From NCBI GenBank assembly GCA_028281485.1, contig JANQJT010000201.1:1-5274 (forward strand): DNA of 5,274 nucleotides. Reading direction: 5' to 3'. This document shows, piece after piece, positions 1 through 5,274 of the stretch. Below the pieces are notes generated by a model that saw nothing but the letters and a program-made list of their open reading frames with translations, searched no databases and had not been told where the DNA came from. A program made the position numbers and the translations under genes. Positions within the stretch are counted from its first letter, which is position 1. The number at the start of each line of letters is the position of its first letter. The DNA is from Phycisphaeraceae bacterium (lineage in GTDB: Bacteria; Planctomycetota; Phycisphaerae; Phycisphaerales; Zrk34).

Positions 1-537
1 GTGATGGAGGTGATGACGCTTGCGCTGAGTGATCTGATGCGCGGGATCATGATGATGGCGGGGGTGACGCTTTTGATCGTGTTGTTCTGGTCGCGTGCGC
101 GTCAGAAGATCAAGCGATCGAGCGGGACGCCGGGGCTGACGGCGCACGAGAAGGTGGAGCGTGCGAAGCGAGGTGAGGGTACGAAGAACGACATGCGGAC
201 GATGATGGTGGAGTTGGAGGAGTTGAGCAGGGAGTTTGCGGCGAAGCTGGAGGCGAAGTCGATCGAGCTGCGTAAGCTGATCCGTGAGGCGGAGGCGGTG
301 ATCGGTGAGATGGACAAGCGGGGGATCGGGGGGGCGGGGCAGGGGGCTGCCGATGGCCGACCCGTAGCACCCGATGCGGGGGATGATCCGCTGATCGAGA
401 GTGAGAAGGTGGACCCGCTGACGGGGCGCGTGTATGAGATGGCGGACGCGGGGTATGACGCGGGTGAGATCTCGACGAAGCTGAATGAGCCGATCGGTAA
501 GGTGGAGTTGATATTGGCGTTGCGTCAGACGGCGTGA
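1..537 (+). CDS. Membrane-anchored coiled-coil protein with C-terminal HTH-like segment
   Basis: Function not established. Counting from the GTG at position 1, residues 13-30 form one hydrophobic helix followed by a basic stretch (SRARQKIKR), which fits a single-pass anchor with the rest in the cytoplasm. Residues 61-105 are charged and heptad-like (ELEELSREFAAKLEAK), a probable coiled coil. Residues 107-135 are a Gly/Ala/Asp-rich linker. Residues 137-176 end in a short helix-turn-helix-like unit (VYEMADAGYDAGEISTKL, then GKVELILAL). This order of anchor, coiled coil and terminal 'GEVELIL' helix pair resembles the DUF6115/DUF2802 and SwrB-like proteins often found in flagellar or chemotaxis operons; that link is from memory and is an inference. 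The start is uncertain: GTG 1, ATG 4 and ATG 13 are in frame, and the frame is open to the window edge, so the gene may begin upstream. It is convergent with purC. Confidence 0.75.
   Translation: MMEVMTLALSDLMRGIMMMAGVTLLIVLFWSRARQKIKRSSGTPGLTAHEKVERAKRGEGTKNDMRTMMVELEELSREFAAKLEAKSIELRKLIREAEAVIGEMDKRGIGGAGQGAADGRPVAPDAGDDPLIESEKVDPLTGRVYEMADAGYDAGEISTKLNEPIGKVELILALRQTA
320..346 (+). other. G-quadruplex-type motif inside the first gene
   Basis: Four uninterrupted G tracts of 5, 7, 4 and 5 bases are separated by loops of 3 (ATC), 1 (C) and 2 (CA) bases. This satisfies the standard intramolecular quadruplex pattern on the coding strand. It encodes the Gly/Ala-rich linker between the coiled coil and the C-terminal helices, so it may simply result from Gly codons in a G-rich strand. 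Folding or any regulatory effect is inference. Confidence 0.5.
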
Positions 538-608
538 AGAGAAGGCAACAGCCAACAGAACAGGTCAGAGGCAATCTGTGTGCGGGGGGTGTCGATGTGA
601 ATGTTTAC

Positions 609-633
609 CGCGGAGACGCGGAGGGGCGCGGAG
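609..633. repeat. Three tandem-like CGCGGAG units in the intergenic gap
   Basis: The heptamer CGCGGAG occurs at 609-615, 617-623 and 627-633, with starts 8 and 10 bases apart, just after TTTAC and before GGTAAGAAG. The run lies between two convergent genes and adjoins the hairpin at 645-665. Similar 'ccgcggagacgcggag' strings are, to my recollection, dispersed intergenic repeats in planctomycetes and some other phyla. I cannot count genomic copies here. No protein of credible length is encoded. Confidence 0.6.
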
Positions 634-635
634 GG

Positions 636-665
636 TAAGAAGAACCCCCGGGTACAACCCGGGGG
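636..665 (-). terminator. Hairpin terminator of purC
   Basis: A perfect 9-bp inverted repeat (645-653 CCCCCGGGT and 657-665 ACCCGGGGG) closes a 3-base loop. Read on the minus strand it is followed directly by TTCTTCTTA (644 down to 636), a T-rich though interrupted tail. It lies 33 bases past the purC stop codon. On the plus strand the following bases are CTAAAGGCGG, without a T run, so it suits purC better than the upstream plus-strand gene, though the stem could slow polymerase from either side. Confidence 0.7.
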
Positions 666-698
666 CTAAAGGCGGAATGAATCGTAGGGGGATGTGGT

Positions 699-1637
699 TT
701 AGAGGTTGATGGGTGAGTCGGTGAGGAGTTGGTAGGCTTCTTTGTAGCGGTTGATGGTTTTGTCGACGATCTGGTCGGGGAGGGTTGGGCCGGGTGGGGT
801 CTTGTCCCACTGGCCGGCGTCGACGCGTTCCTGGAGGTGGTTGCGGACGATCTGTTTGTCGAAGGAGTTCTGGTCGCGGCCGGACTCGTATTCGTCGGCG
901 GGCCAGAAGCGAGAGGAGTCGGGGGTGAGGATTTCATCGATGAGGACGGGTTCGGTGGAGGAGCCGTCGGCGGGGAGGCCGAACTCGAACTTGGTGTCGG
1001 CGAGGATGATGCCCTTTTGCTCGGCGTAGGCGCGGCCTTCGGAGTAGATCTTGATGGAGAAGTCGCGGAGCTTGTTCATGAGTTCTTCGCCGACGATGTC
1101 GCAGGCCTGTGCGAAGGAGATGTTTTCGTCGTGGCCGGTGTCGGCCTTGGTGGAGGGGGTGAAGATGGGGGTTTCGATTTTGGCGCACTGGGTCATGTTG
1201 GCGGGGAGTTCGATGCCGCAGACGGTTTGCGATTTCTGGTATTCCTTCCAGCCGGAGCCTGCGAGGTAGCCTCGGACGATGCACTCGATGGGGACGACGT
1301 TGTACTTGCGGCAGATCATGACGCGTCCGGCGAGGGCGTCGCGCTGGTCGTCGGAGATGCCGGGGATGAGAGCGGGGTCGGAGGAGACGAGGTGGTTGGG
1401 GAGGAGGTCGGAGAACTTGTCGAACCAGAAGTTTGAGATTTGTGTGAGGACGATGCCTTTTCCGGGCAGGCCGTTGAGCATGACGACGTCGAAGGCGGAG
1501 ACGCGGTCGGTGGCGACGATGAGGAGGCCGGGCGAGCCGTCGGGCAGGGTCATGTCGTAGATTTCACGGACCTTGCCGGTGCGTTTGTTGGGCAGTGGCA
1601 GGTTGGTGGTCATGACGGGTTGAGCGGCGGTGGTCAT
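699..1637 (-). CDS. purC: Phosphoribosylaminoimidazole-succinocarboxamide synthase (SAICAR synthase)
   Basis: This enzyme makes SAICAR from CAIR, aspartate and ATP in de novo purine synthesis, in the cytoplasm. The 312-residue product carries the family landmarks in order: GKVREIYD (21-28) and ATDRVSAFD (42-50) of the nucleotide-binding N-terminal lobe; the signature VVPIECIVRGYLAGSGW (114-130); TPSTKADTGHDENIS (160-174); the second signature LADTKFEFG (212-220); and DEILTPDSSRFWP (234-246). The length matches the ~300-residue, yeast Ade1-like form rather than the ~240-residue E. coli form. The ATG at 1635-1637 is chosen because AAGGA (minus strand, 1646-1650) sits 8 bases upstream; a second in-frame ATG at codon 9 has less support. 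The gene stands alone, divergent from the GH10-like gene, with its own terminator. Unlike its plus-strand neighbours it prefers C-ending codons (GTC, GCC, TCC). Confidence 0.97.
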   Translation of the reverse strand: MTTAAQPVMTTNLPLPNKRTGKVREIYDMTLPDGSPGLLIVATDRVSAFDVVMLNGLPGKGIVLTQISNFWFDKFSDLLPNHLVSSDPALIPGISDDQRDALAGRVMICRKYNVVPIECIVRGYLAGSGWKEYQKSQTVCGIELPANMTQCAKIETPIFTPSTKADTGHDENISFAQACDIVGEELMNKLRDFSIKIYSEGRAYAEQKGIILADTKFEFGLPADGSSTEPVLIDEILTPDSSRFWPADEYESGRDQNSFDKQIVRNHLQERVDAGQWDKTPPGPTLPDQIVDKTINRYKEAYQLLTDSPINL

Positions 1638-1645
1638 GTGGGCAT

Positions 1646-1650
1646 TCCTT
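1646..1650 (-). promoter_or_regulatory. Ribosome binding site of purC
   Basis: On the minus strand AAGGA precedes the ATG at 1637 by 8 bases. This supports that start over the internal ATG at codon 9. Confidence 0.65.
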
Positions 1651-1682
1651 TGCGGGGTTGTTAAAGGTGTGTTTGTGGGGGG

Positions 1683-1688
1683 ATTTTA
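1683..1688 (-). promoter_or_regulatory. Possible -10 element for purC
   Basis: On the minus strand TAAAAT matches the sigma-70 TATAAT consensus at 5 of 6 positions, in the most A/T-rich patch of the divergent region. It would give a leader of roughly 38 bases. The hexamer 17 bases upstream (TGGCCC) is a poor -35, so this is a tentative call. Confidence 0.3.
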
Positions 1689-1741
1689 ATAGGGGTTTGA
1701 AAGTTGGGCCAGTGCGGACGGGTGGGGCGTCTAGAGGTGTG

Positions 1742-1771
1742 TTGGCGTTGTGTTGAGGGGGGGATTAGGAT
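1742..1771 (+). promoter_or_regulatory. Weak candidate promoter for the three-gene run
   Basis: TTGGCG (1742-1747) and TAGGAT (1766-1771) each match the sigma-70 -35 and -10 hexamers at 4 of 6 positions, with an 18-base spacer. This is the best pairing I found by eye ahead of the GH10-like gene, but such matches occur by chance in G/T-rich DNA. The rest of 1638-1881 shows no clear operator palindrome, riboswitch or small gene. Confidence 0.2.
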
Positions 1772-1881
1772 AGGCGACAGATCGATGCGGTTATGGGATA
1801 AGGCCGCTTTTTTGGGGTGTGGAACGGGTCGACAAGGGGTACAGGCTGGAGATAGCGGGGCGTAAGGGCCTCGAGAGCGAC

Positions 1882-3399
1882 ATGCTGAAGTTTCAGGTTT
1901 ACGAACACGACGGAGGGGAGCCGCTGGCGTTGCGGAATGCGCACATGGTGGGTGCGGACGCGATCGGTGTGCGCGGGACGATCAAGATTGAGGGGGACAT
2001 GATCGTCTGCCAGAAGCGGACGAGCGGTCCGGTTGCTTTGTCGTTGCAGCACGAGGTGGAGGACGTGGGGGCGGTGACGCTTCAGACGTGTCTGCTGCCG
2101 GATCGGTCGGAGCCTTACGTGTTGTCGCTGGAGTTGGCGCGTCATCGGTTGATGCTTCTGCTGAGTAAGCAGGAAGACTGGATGATGTTCGACATGTCGC
2201 ATGATCATCCTGCGATGAAGCGTGCGAAGGTTGCGAAGCAGTTGTTTGTGCGTGCGTTGGCGAAGCTGCCGGACGATCGTGAGGAGGCGAGCCGGCTGGG
2301 TCTGGAGTGTTTGCGCAGCGCGGTGGATGCGTCGGAGGAGCTGGCGTTGGCGCACGCGGACATTTTGTACAAGCGTCGGTTGAGCGCGGGGCAGTTTCAT
2401 CGGGGTGTGTTTGGTTGCGGGGTGGGTGTGCGTCAGCAGTCGGAGACGGTGCGCGCGAGTTTGCTGGCGAACTTTGATTATTTGTCGTTGCCGATGCCGT
2501 GGCGTCAGATCGAGCCGCAGGAGCAGAAGCACGACTGGTCGAGCCTGGATAGTTGGGGGGAGTGGGCGTATCGGAATCGGATGCCGATATTGGCGGGGCC
2601 TTTGATCGGTTTTGAGGACGGGATGAGCCCGGATTGGCTGGGGGTGTTGGAGCACGACTACGAGACGCTGCGTGACGTGTTGTACGAGCACATCGAGCGT
2701 GTGGTGACGCGTTATCGCAACGTGGTGACGTTGTGGAACGTGGTGAGCGGTCTGCACACGAACTCCGCGTTTGACCTGATGCTGGATCAGCTGATGGACC
2801 TGACGCGTATGGCGGTCTTGTTGATCAAGAAGGTTCAGCCGAACGCGAAGACGCTGGTGGAGGTGACGCAGCCTTTTGGTGAGTATTACTCTCAGAACCC
2901 GAAGTCGATTCCGCCGTTGATTTACGCGGACATGGTGTTGCAGGCGGGTATCCCGGTGGACGCGTTCGGTGTGCGTTTGATGATGGGTCAGTCGGGTGGG
3001 GGGCAGCACACGCGTGACCTGATGCAGGTGAGTGCGATGCTGGATCGGTTTAACGGTTTGGGTAAGCCGGTGCACGTGACGGGTGTGGCGGTGCCGTCGG
3101 ATGTGGCGAAGTCTAAGGGGGATGGTACGGGGTCGGGTTGTGGTTATTGGCGTAAGCCCTGGACGGCGGTGGTGCAGAGCCACTGGCTGGAGGCGTTTTA
3201 TCACATCGCGTTGAGCAAGCCGTATATCGATTCGGTGGCGTGGCTGGACCTGGCGGATCACGAGGACTCGCTGATGGCGCATGGCGGGTTGGCGATGAGT
3301 GATTTGAAGGCGAAGGGTGCGTTCCATCGGATCACGGCGTTGCGGAAGAGTCTGCATGCTGAATCTGCTGCATCAAGAAATCCTGACGCGGCGAGCTAA
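1882..3399 (+). CDS. GH10-like (endo-1,4-beta-xylanase fold) protein lacking both catalytic glutamates
   Basis: From ATG 1882 the product is 505 residues. Residues 1-100 form a beta-rich N-terminal region I cannot name; 110-170 are helical; 175-490 follow a GH10 TIM barrel. Landmarks: FDYLSLPMPWRQIEP (198-212) for the GH10 'FN..t.eN..Kw..iep' strand, RNRMPILAGPLI (231-242), WNVVSG (285-290) where GH10 has WDVVNE, GIPVDAFGVRL (356-366) for 'GvpIDgiG.Q', HVTGVAV (398-404) where GH10 has iTElDv, and SVAWLDLADHED (451-462). The acid/base Glu is Gly290 and the nucleophile Glu is Gly401, so classical retaining hydrolysis is not expected. No signal peptide is seen, which suggests a cytoplasmic protein. 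Homologues annotated as endo-1,4-beta-xylanase in Phycisphaerae, as I recall them, begin near MLKF, so I prefer ATG 1882; GTG 1819 would add 21 residues and has no good ribosome site. It overlaps the next gene by 44 bp. A binding, structural or altered catalytic role is inference. Confidence 0.8.
   Translation: MLKFQVYEHDGGEPLALRNAHMVGADAIGVRGTIKIEGDMIVCQKRTSGPVALSLQHEVEDVGAVTLQTCLLPDRSEPYVLSLELARHRLMLLLSKQEDWMMFDMSHDHPAMKRAKVAKQLFVRALAKLPDDREEASRLGLECLRSAVDASEELALAHADILYKRRLSAGQFHRGVFGCGVGVRQQSETVRASLLANFDYLSLPMPWRQIEPQEQKHDWSSLDSWGEWAYRNRMPILAGPLIGFEDGMSPDWLGVLEHDYETLRDVLYEHIERVVTRYRNVVTLWNVVSGLHTNSAFDLMLDQLMDLTRMAVLLIKKVQPNAKTLVEVTQPFGEYYSQNPKSIPPLIYADMVLQAGIPVDAFGVRLMMGQSGGGQHTRDLMQVSAMLDRFNGLGKPVHVTGVAVPSDVAKSKGDGTGSGCGYWRKPWTAVVQSHWLEAFYHIALSKPYIDSVAWLDLADHEDSLMAHGGLAMSDLKAKGAFHRITALRKSLHAESAASRNPDAAS
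3344..3350 (+). promoter_or_regulatory. Ribosome binding site of the ComEA-like gene
   Basis: GGAAGAG lies inside the end of the GH10-like gene, 5 bases before ATG 3356. It favours this start over the in-frame GTG at 3317, which would add 13 residues ahead of the membrane helix. Confidence 0.5.
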
Positions 3400-3718
3400 G
3401 GCGTCGTTTGTCATCGTCTTGATTGGGACGGTGTTGTTGACGGTGATGAGTTTGGCTGCTGCGGTGTCGCGGTGTCGCGAGCGGGTGGTGGTCTATCCGG
3501 CTGGGGAGGTGTTGTGGCTGGTGGACGTGAACCGGGCGGACGCGGGGACGCTGGAGATGTTGCCGGAGGTTGGTCCGACTCTGGCGGGGCGGATCGTGGC
3601 GGAGCGTGAGTCGGGTGGTTGGTTTACCGGGTCGGCGGATTTGGAGCGTGTGCGCGGGATTGGGCCTGTAACGAGCGCGCGGTTGAGCGCGTATGTGAGT
3701 TTTGATGATGAGGAGTAA
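3356..3718 (+). CDS. Membrane-anchored ComEA-like helix-hairpin-helix protein
   Basis: The product is 120 residues. Residues 16-37 are a hydrophobic helix (VIVLIGTVLLTVMSLAAAV) after a basic N-terminus, fitting an inner-membrane anchor with the rest outside the cytoplasm. Residues 57-115 match the ComEA-type tandem helix-hairpin-helix: VDVNRADAGTLEMLPEVGP, then AGRIVAERESGGWF, then DLERVRGIGPVTSARL. The two 'VGP' and 'GIGP' hairpins are the usual non-specific DNA-backbone contacts. Classical ComEA proteins bind incoming DNA during transformation; many short relatives have no tested role, so the competence link is inference. It starts within the GH10-like gene and ends 4 bases before the sulfatase start, so co-translation is likely. 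The C-terminus is acidic (FDDEE), and its codons supply the sulfatase ribosome site. The longer GTG 3317 start is possible but less likely. Confidence 0.82.
   Translation: MLNLLHQEILTRRAKASFVIVLIGTVLLTVMSLAAAVSRCRERVVVYPAGEVLWLVDVNRADAGTLEMLPEVGPTLAGRIVAERESGGWFTGSADLERVRGIGPVTSARLSAYVSFDDEE
3710..3715 (+). promoter_or_regulatory. Ribosome binding site of the sulfatase gene
   Basis: GAGGAG overlaps the last codons of the ComEA-like gene and lies 7 bases before ATG 3723. It favours that ATG, or one of the two ATGs directly after it, over the in-frame TTG at 3702. Confidence 0.65.
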
Positions 3719-3722
3719 GAAC

Positions 3723-5237
3723 ATGATGATGCGTGTGTTGACGGCGATGATGGTGGTGTTGGTGTTTGGCGGGGCGGGTTTGAGTGAGACGGCGAAGCCG
3801 AACATCGTGTTGATCTACGCGGATGATTTGGGGTATGGGGACGTGGGGTTTAACGGTGCGCATGCGGTGAAGACGCCGAACCTGGACAGGCTGGCGCGTG
3901 AGGGGTTGCGTTTTACGAGCAGCTATTGCACGGCGGCGACGTGTACGCCGTCGCGTTATTCGTTGCTGACGGGAGAGTACAACTGGCGTCGCAAGGGGAC
4001 GGGGATTCTCAGTGGTGACGCGGCGTTGATCATTGAGCCGGGGCGGACGACGCTGGCGAGTGTGTTGAATGATGCGGGGTACCGGACGGGTGTGGTGGGT
4101 AAGTGGCACCTGGGGATGGGCGGGGGTCGGAATGACTGGAACGGCTTGGTGAAGCCCGGGCCGAATGCGCTGGGGTTTGATTACTCGTACGTCATGGCGG
4201 CGACGGGTGATCGTGTGCCGACGGTGTATGTGAAGAACGGTCGTGTGGTTGGGCTGGACCCGGATGACCCGATCGAGGTGAGTTATCGCGAGGGTTTTGA
4301 GGGAGTGCCGACGGGGCAGACGCATCGCCGGGAATTGAAGATGGACTGGTCGCGCGGTCACAACAGCGCGATTGTGAATGGGATCAGTCGGATCGGTCAT
4401 CAGCGTGGCGGCGAGTCGGCGTGGTGGGTGGACGAGGACATGGCGGATGTGTTTACGGTGGAGGCGGTTTCGTTTATCGAGCGTAACCGTGGTGGGCCGT
4501 TTTTTTTGTTTTTTGCGACGCATGACATTCACGTGCCGCGTGTGCCGCACGGGCGGTTTGTGGGGCAGACGGAGATGGGGCCGCGTGGTGATGCGATCGT
4601 TCAGTTTGACTGGCAGGTGGGTGAGGTGTTGAAGGCGTTGGATCGATTGGGTTTGAGCGAGAACACGATTGTGATCGTGACGAGCGACAACGGGCCGGTG
4701 TTGGATGACGGGTATAAGGATGGTGCGAACGAGCTGTTGGGTGATCATCGGGCGGGTGGGCCTTGGCGCGGTGGGAAGTACAGCGTGTTTGAGGGCGGGA
4801 CGCGTATGCCGACGGTGTTGCGTTGGCCGAGCCGTGTTGAGGCGGGTAAGACGACGGACGCGATTGTGAGCCAGGTGGATTACCTGGCGTCGTTTGCTTC
4901 GTTGGTGGGTGAGCGGTTGGAGGGGGGTGCGGGGCCTGACAGTGAGAACGTGTTGGGGGCGCTGTTGGGTGAGACGGAGCGGGGTCGGGAGCGTGTGGTG
5001 TTGCACGCGGGTTTTACGGTGTTGCGTGAGGGCGATTGGAAGTACATCCCGCCGGGTCGTGGGACGCGAGATGGGCTTGGGCCCTGGTCGCGTGTGCGTA
5101 TTGCTGAGCCGGGGATGTTGTTCAATCTGAGGCAGGATCCGGGAGAGACGCGTGACGTTGCGGGTGAGCATCCGGAGAAGGTGAAGGCGATGCGTGCGCG
5201 GTTGGAAGCGATCAAGGCGGAGGGTGGGGTTCGTTGA
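3723..5237 (+). CDS. Secreted type I (formylglycine) sulfatase
   Basis: It hydrolyses sulfate esters, most likely on a sulfated sugar or polysaccharide, outside the cytoplasm. The product is 504 residues. Residues 1 to about 24 look like a signal peptide (Arg4, hydrophobic 6-19). The sulfatase fold follows with its key residues: metal ligands D34 and D35 in YADDLGYGD; the CTPSR core (74-78), whose Cys74 is converted to formylglycine; K127 and H129 in GKWHLG; H270 in HDIHVP; D322 and N323 in SDNG; and K352 in GGKYSVFEGGTRMP. The active site therefore appears complete. The central block DRVPTVYVKNG (163-173) with DPIEVSYREGF resembles polysaccharide-utilisation sulfatases of Bacteroidetes and planctomycetes; the exact S1 subfamily and substrate cannot be set by eye. 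The length is normal for the family. It follows the ComEA-like gene after 4 bases. Activity requires a formylglycine-generating enzyme, not present in this window. Confidence 0.95.
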   Translation: MMMRVLTAMMVVLVFGGAGLSETAKPNIVLIYADDLGYGDVGFNGAHAVKTPNLDRLAREGLRFTSSYCTAATCTPSRYSLLTGEYNWRRKGTGILSGDAALIIEPGRTTLASVLNDAGYRTGVVGKWHLGMGGGRNDWNGLVKPGPNALGFDYSYVMAATGDRVPTVYVKNGRVVGLDPDDPIEVSYREGFEGVPTGQTHRRELKMDWSRGHNSAIVNGISRIGHQRGGESAWWVDEDMADVFTVEAVSFIERNRGGPFFLFFATHDIHVPRVPHGRFVGQTEMGPRGDAIVQFDWQVGEVLKALDRLGLSENTIVIVTSDNGPVLDDGYKDGANELLGDHRAGGPWRGGKYSVFEGGTRMPTVLRWPSRVEAGKTTDAIVSQVDYLASFASLVGERLEGGAGPDSENVLGALLGETERGRERVVLHAGFTVLREGDWKYIPPGRGTRDGLGPWSRVRIAEPGMLFNLRQDPGETRDVAGEHPEKVKAMRARLEAIKAEGGVR

Positions 5238-5274
5238 GGAGTGGGGTAGAAGTCGGGTGGGTGTGTCGTTCTCG

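Larger units (their letters stand above)
538..698. other. Convergent intergenic region
   Basis: This 161-base gap separates the ends of the first gene and purC. Bases 609-633 hold the CGCGGAG units and 636-665 the hairpin. In 538-604 and 666-698 I see no gene, RNA or clear signal. The only plus-strand reading here is a 13-codon GTG frame through the repeat, which is not credible as a gene. Confidence 0.6.

Noticed and set aside
110..574. 154-codon minus-strand open frame over the first gene
   Set aside because: Its Ser/Pro/Arg/His-rich composition is typical of a shadow frame. The plus strand shows an ordered membrane helix, coiled coil and terminal helices.
729..1436. 235-codon plus-strand open frame opposite purC
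   Set aside because: It is a Gly/Val/Asp/Glu-rich mirror of purC, which is unmistakable on the minus strand.
1677..1705. G-rich runs in the divergent region as a G-quadruplex
   Set aside because: The G tracts are separated by loops of 9-10 bases, outside the usual limit.
3317..3355. Earlier GTG start for the ComEA-like gene
   Set aside because: It would extend deep into the GH10-like gene and add 13 residues without a family match, while ATG 3356 has a GGAAGAG site 5 bases upstream.
1765..3357. 530-codon minus-strand open frame antisense to the GH10-like gene
   Set aside because: Its product is dominated by Arg, His, Gln, Thr, Pro and Leu with very few acidic residues or Lys, and has no recognisable domain. 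It mirrors a real gene, and the strand's codon bias removes stops from the opposite strand.
3624..5171. 515-codon minus-strand open frame antisense to the sulfatase
   Set aside because: It has the same Arg/His/Thr/Pro-rich composition, and the plus strand encodes a complete sulfatase with all motifs in phase.
5238..5274. Terminator after the sulfatase
   Set aside because: The 37 bases left in the window show no inverted repeat or T run; a terminator could lie further on.

Overview
The window is GC-rich bacterial DNA. It looks like a planctomycete, probably of class Phycisphaerae. The reasons are the Cys-type secreted sulfatase, a cytoplasmic GH10-like protein whose sequence pattern I associate with Phycisphaerae, and the mixed metabolic gene content. 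This assignment is an inference from protein flavour, not from a marker gene.

Layout: (1) 1-537, +, a small protein with an N-terminal membrane anchor, a coiled coil and a C-terminal helix-turn-helix-like segment. Its true start may lie at or before the window edge. (2) 538-698, an intergenic stretch with a three-unit CGCGGAG repeat and a strong hairpin that reads as the terminator of the following minus-strand gene. (3) 699-1637, -, purC (SAICAR synthase, purine synthesis). (4) 1638-1881, a divergent intergenic region. (5) 1882-5237, +, a tightly packed three-gene run: a GH10-fold protein lacking both catalytic glutamates, a short membrane-anchored ComEA-like helix-hairpin-helix protein that overlaps it by 44 bp, and a secreted type I sulfatase that starts 4 bp later. 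(6) 5238-5274, a short tail with nothing recognisable.

How the genes relate: purC is an independent housekeeping gene transcribed away from the three-gene run. The overlap and short gap in the run suggest one transcript, but the three products have no obvious common pathway: a probably cytoplasmic pseudo-glycosidase, a periplasmic-facing DNA-binding-type domain, and an exported polysaccharide sulfatase. The most interesting object is the GH10-like protein. It keeps the barrel landmarks, but Gly stands at both catalytic Glu positions and there is no export signal. A second window-scale signal is a G/T-rich plus strand that persists through purC although purC is coded on the other strand. I see no defence system, CRISPR array, mobile element or RNA gene.
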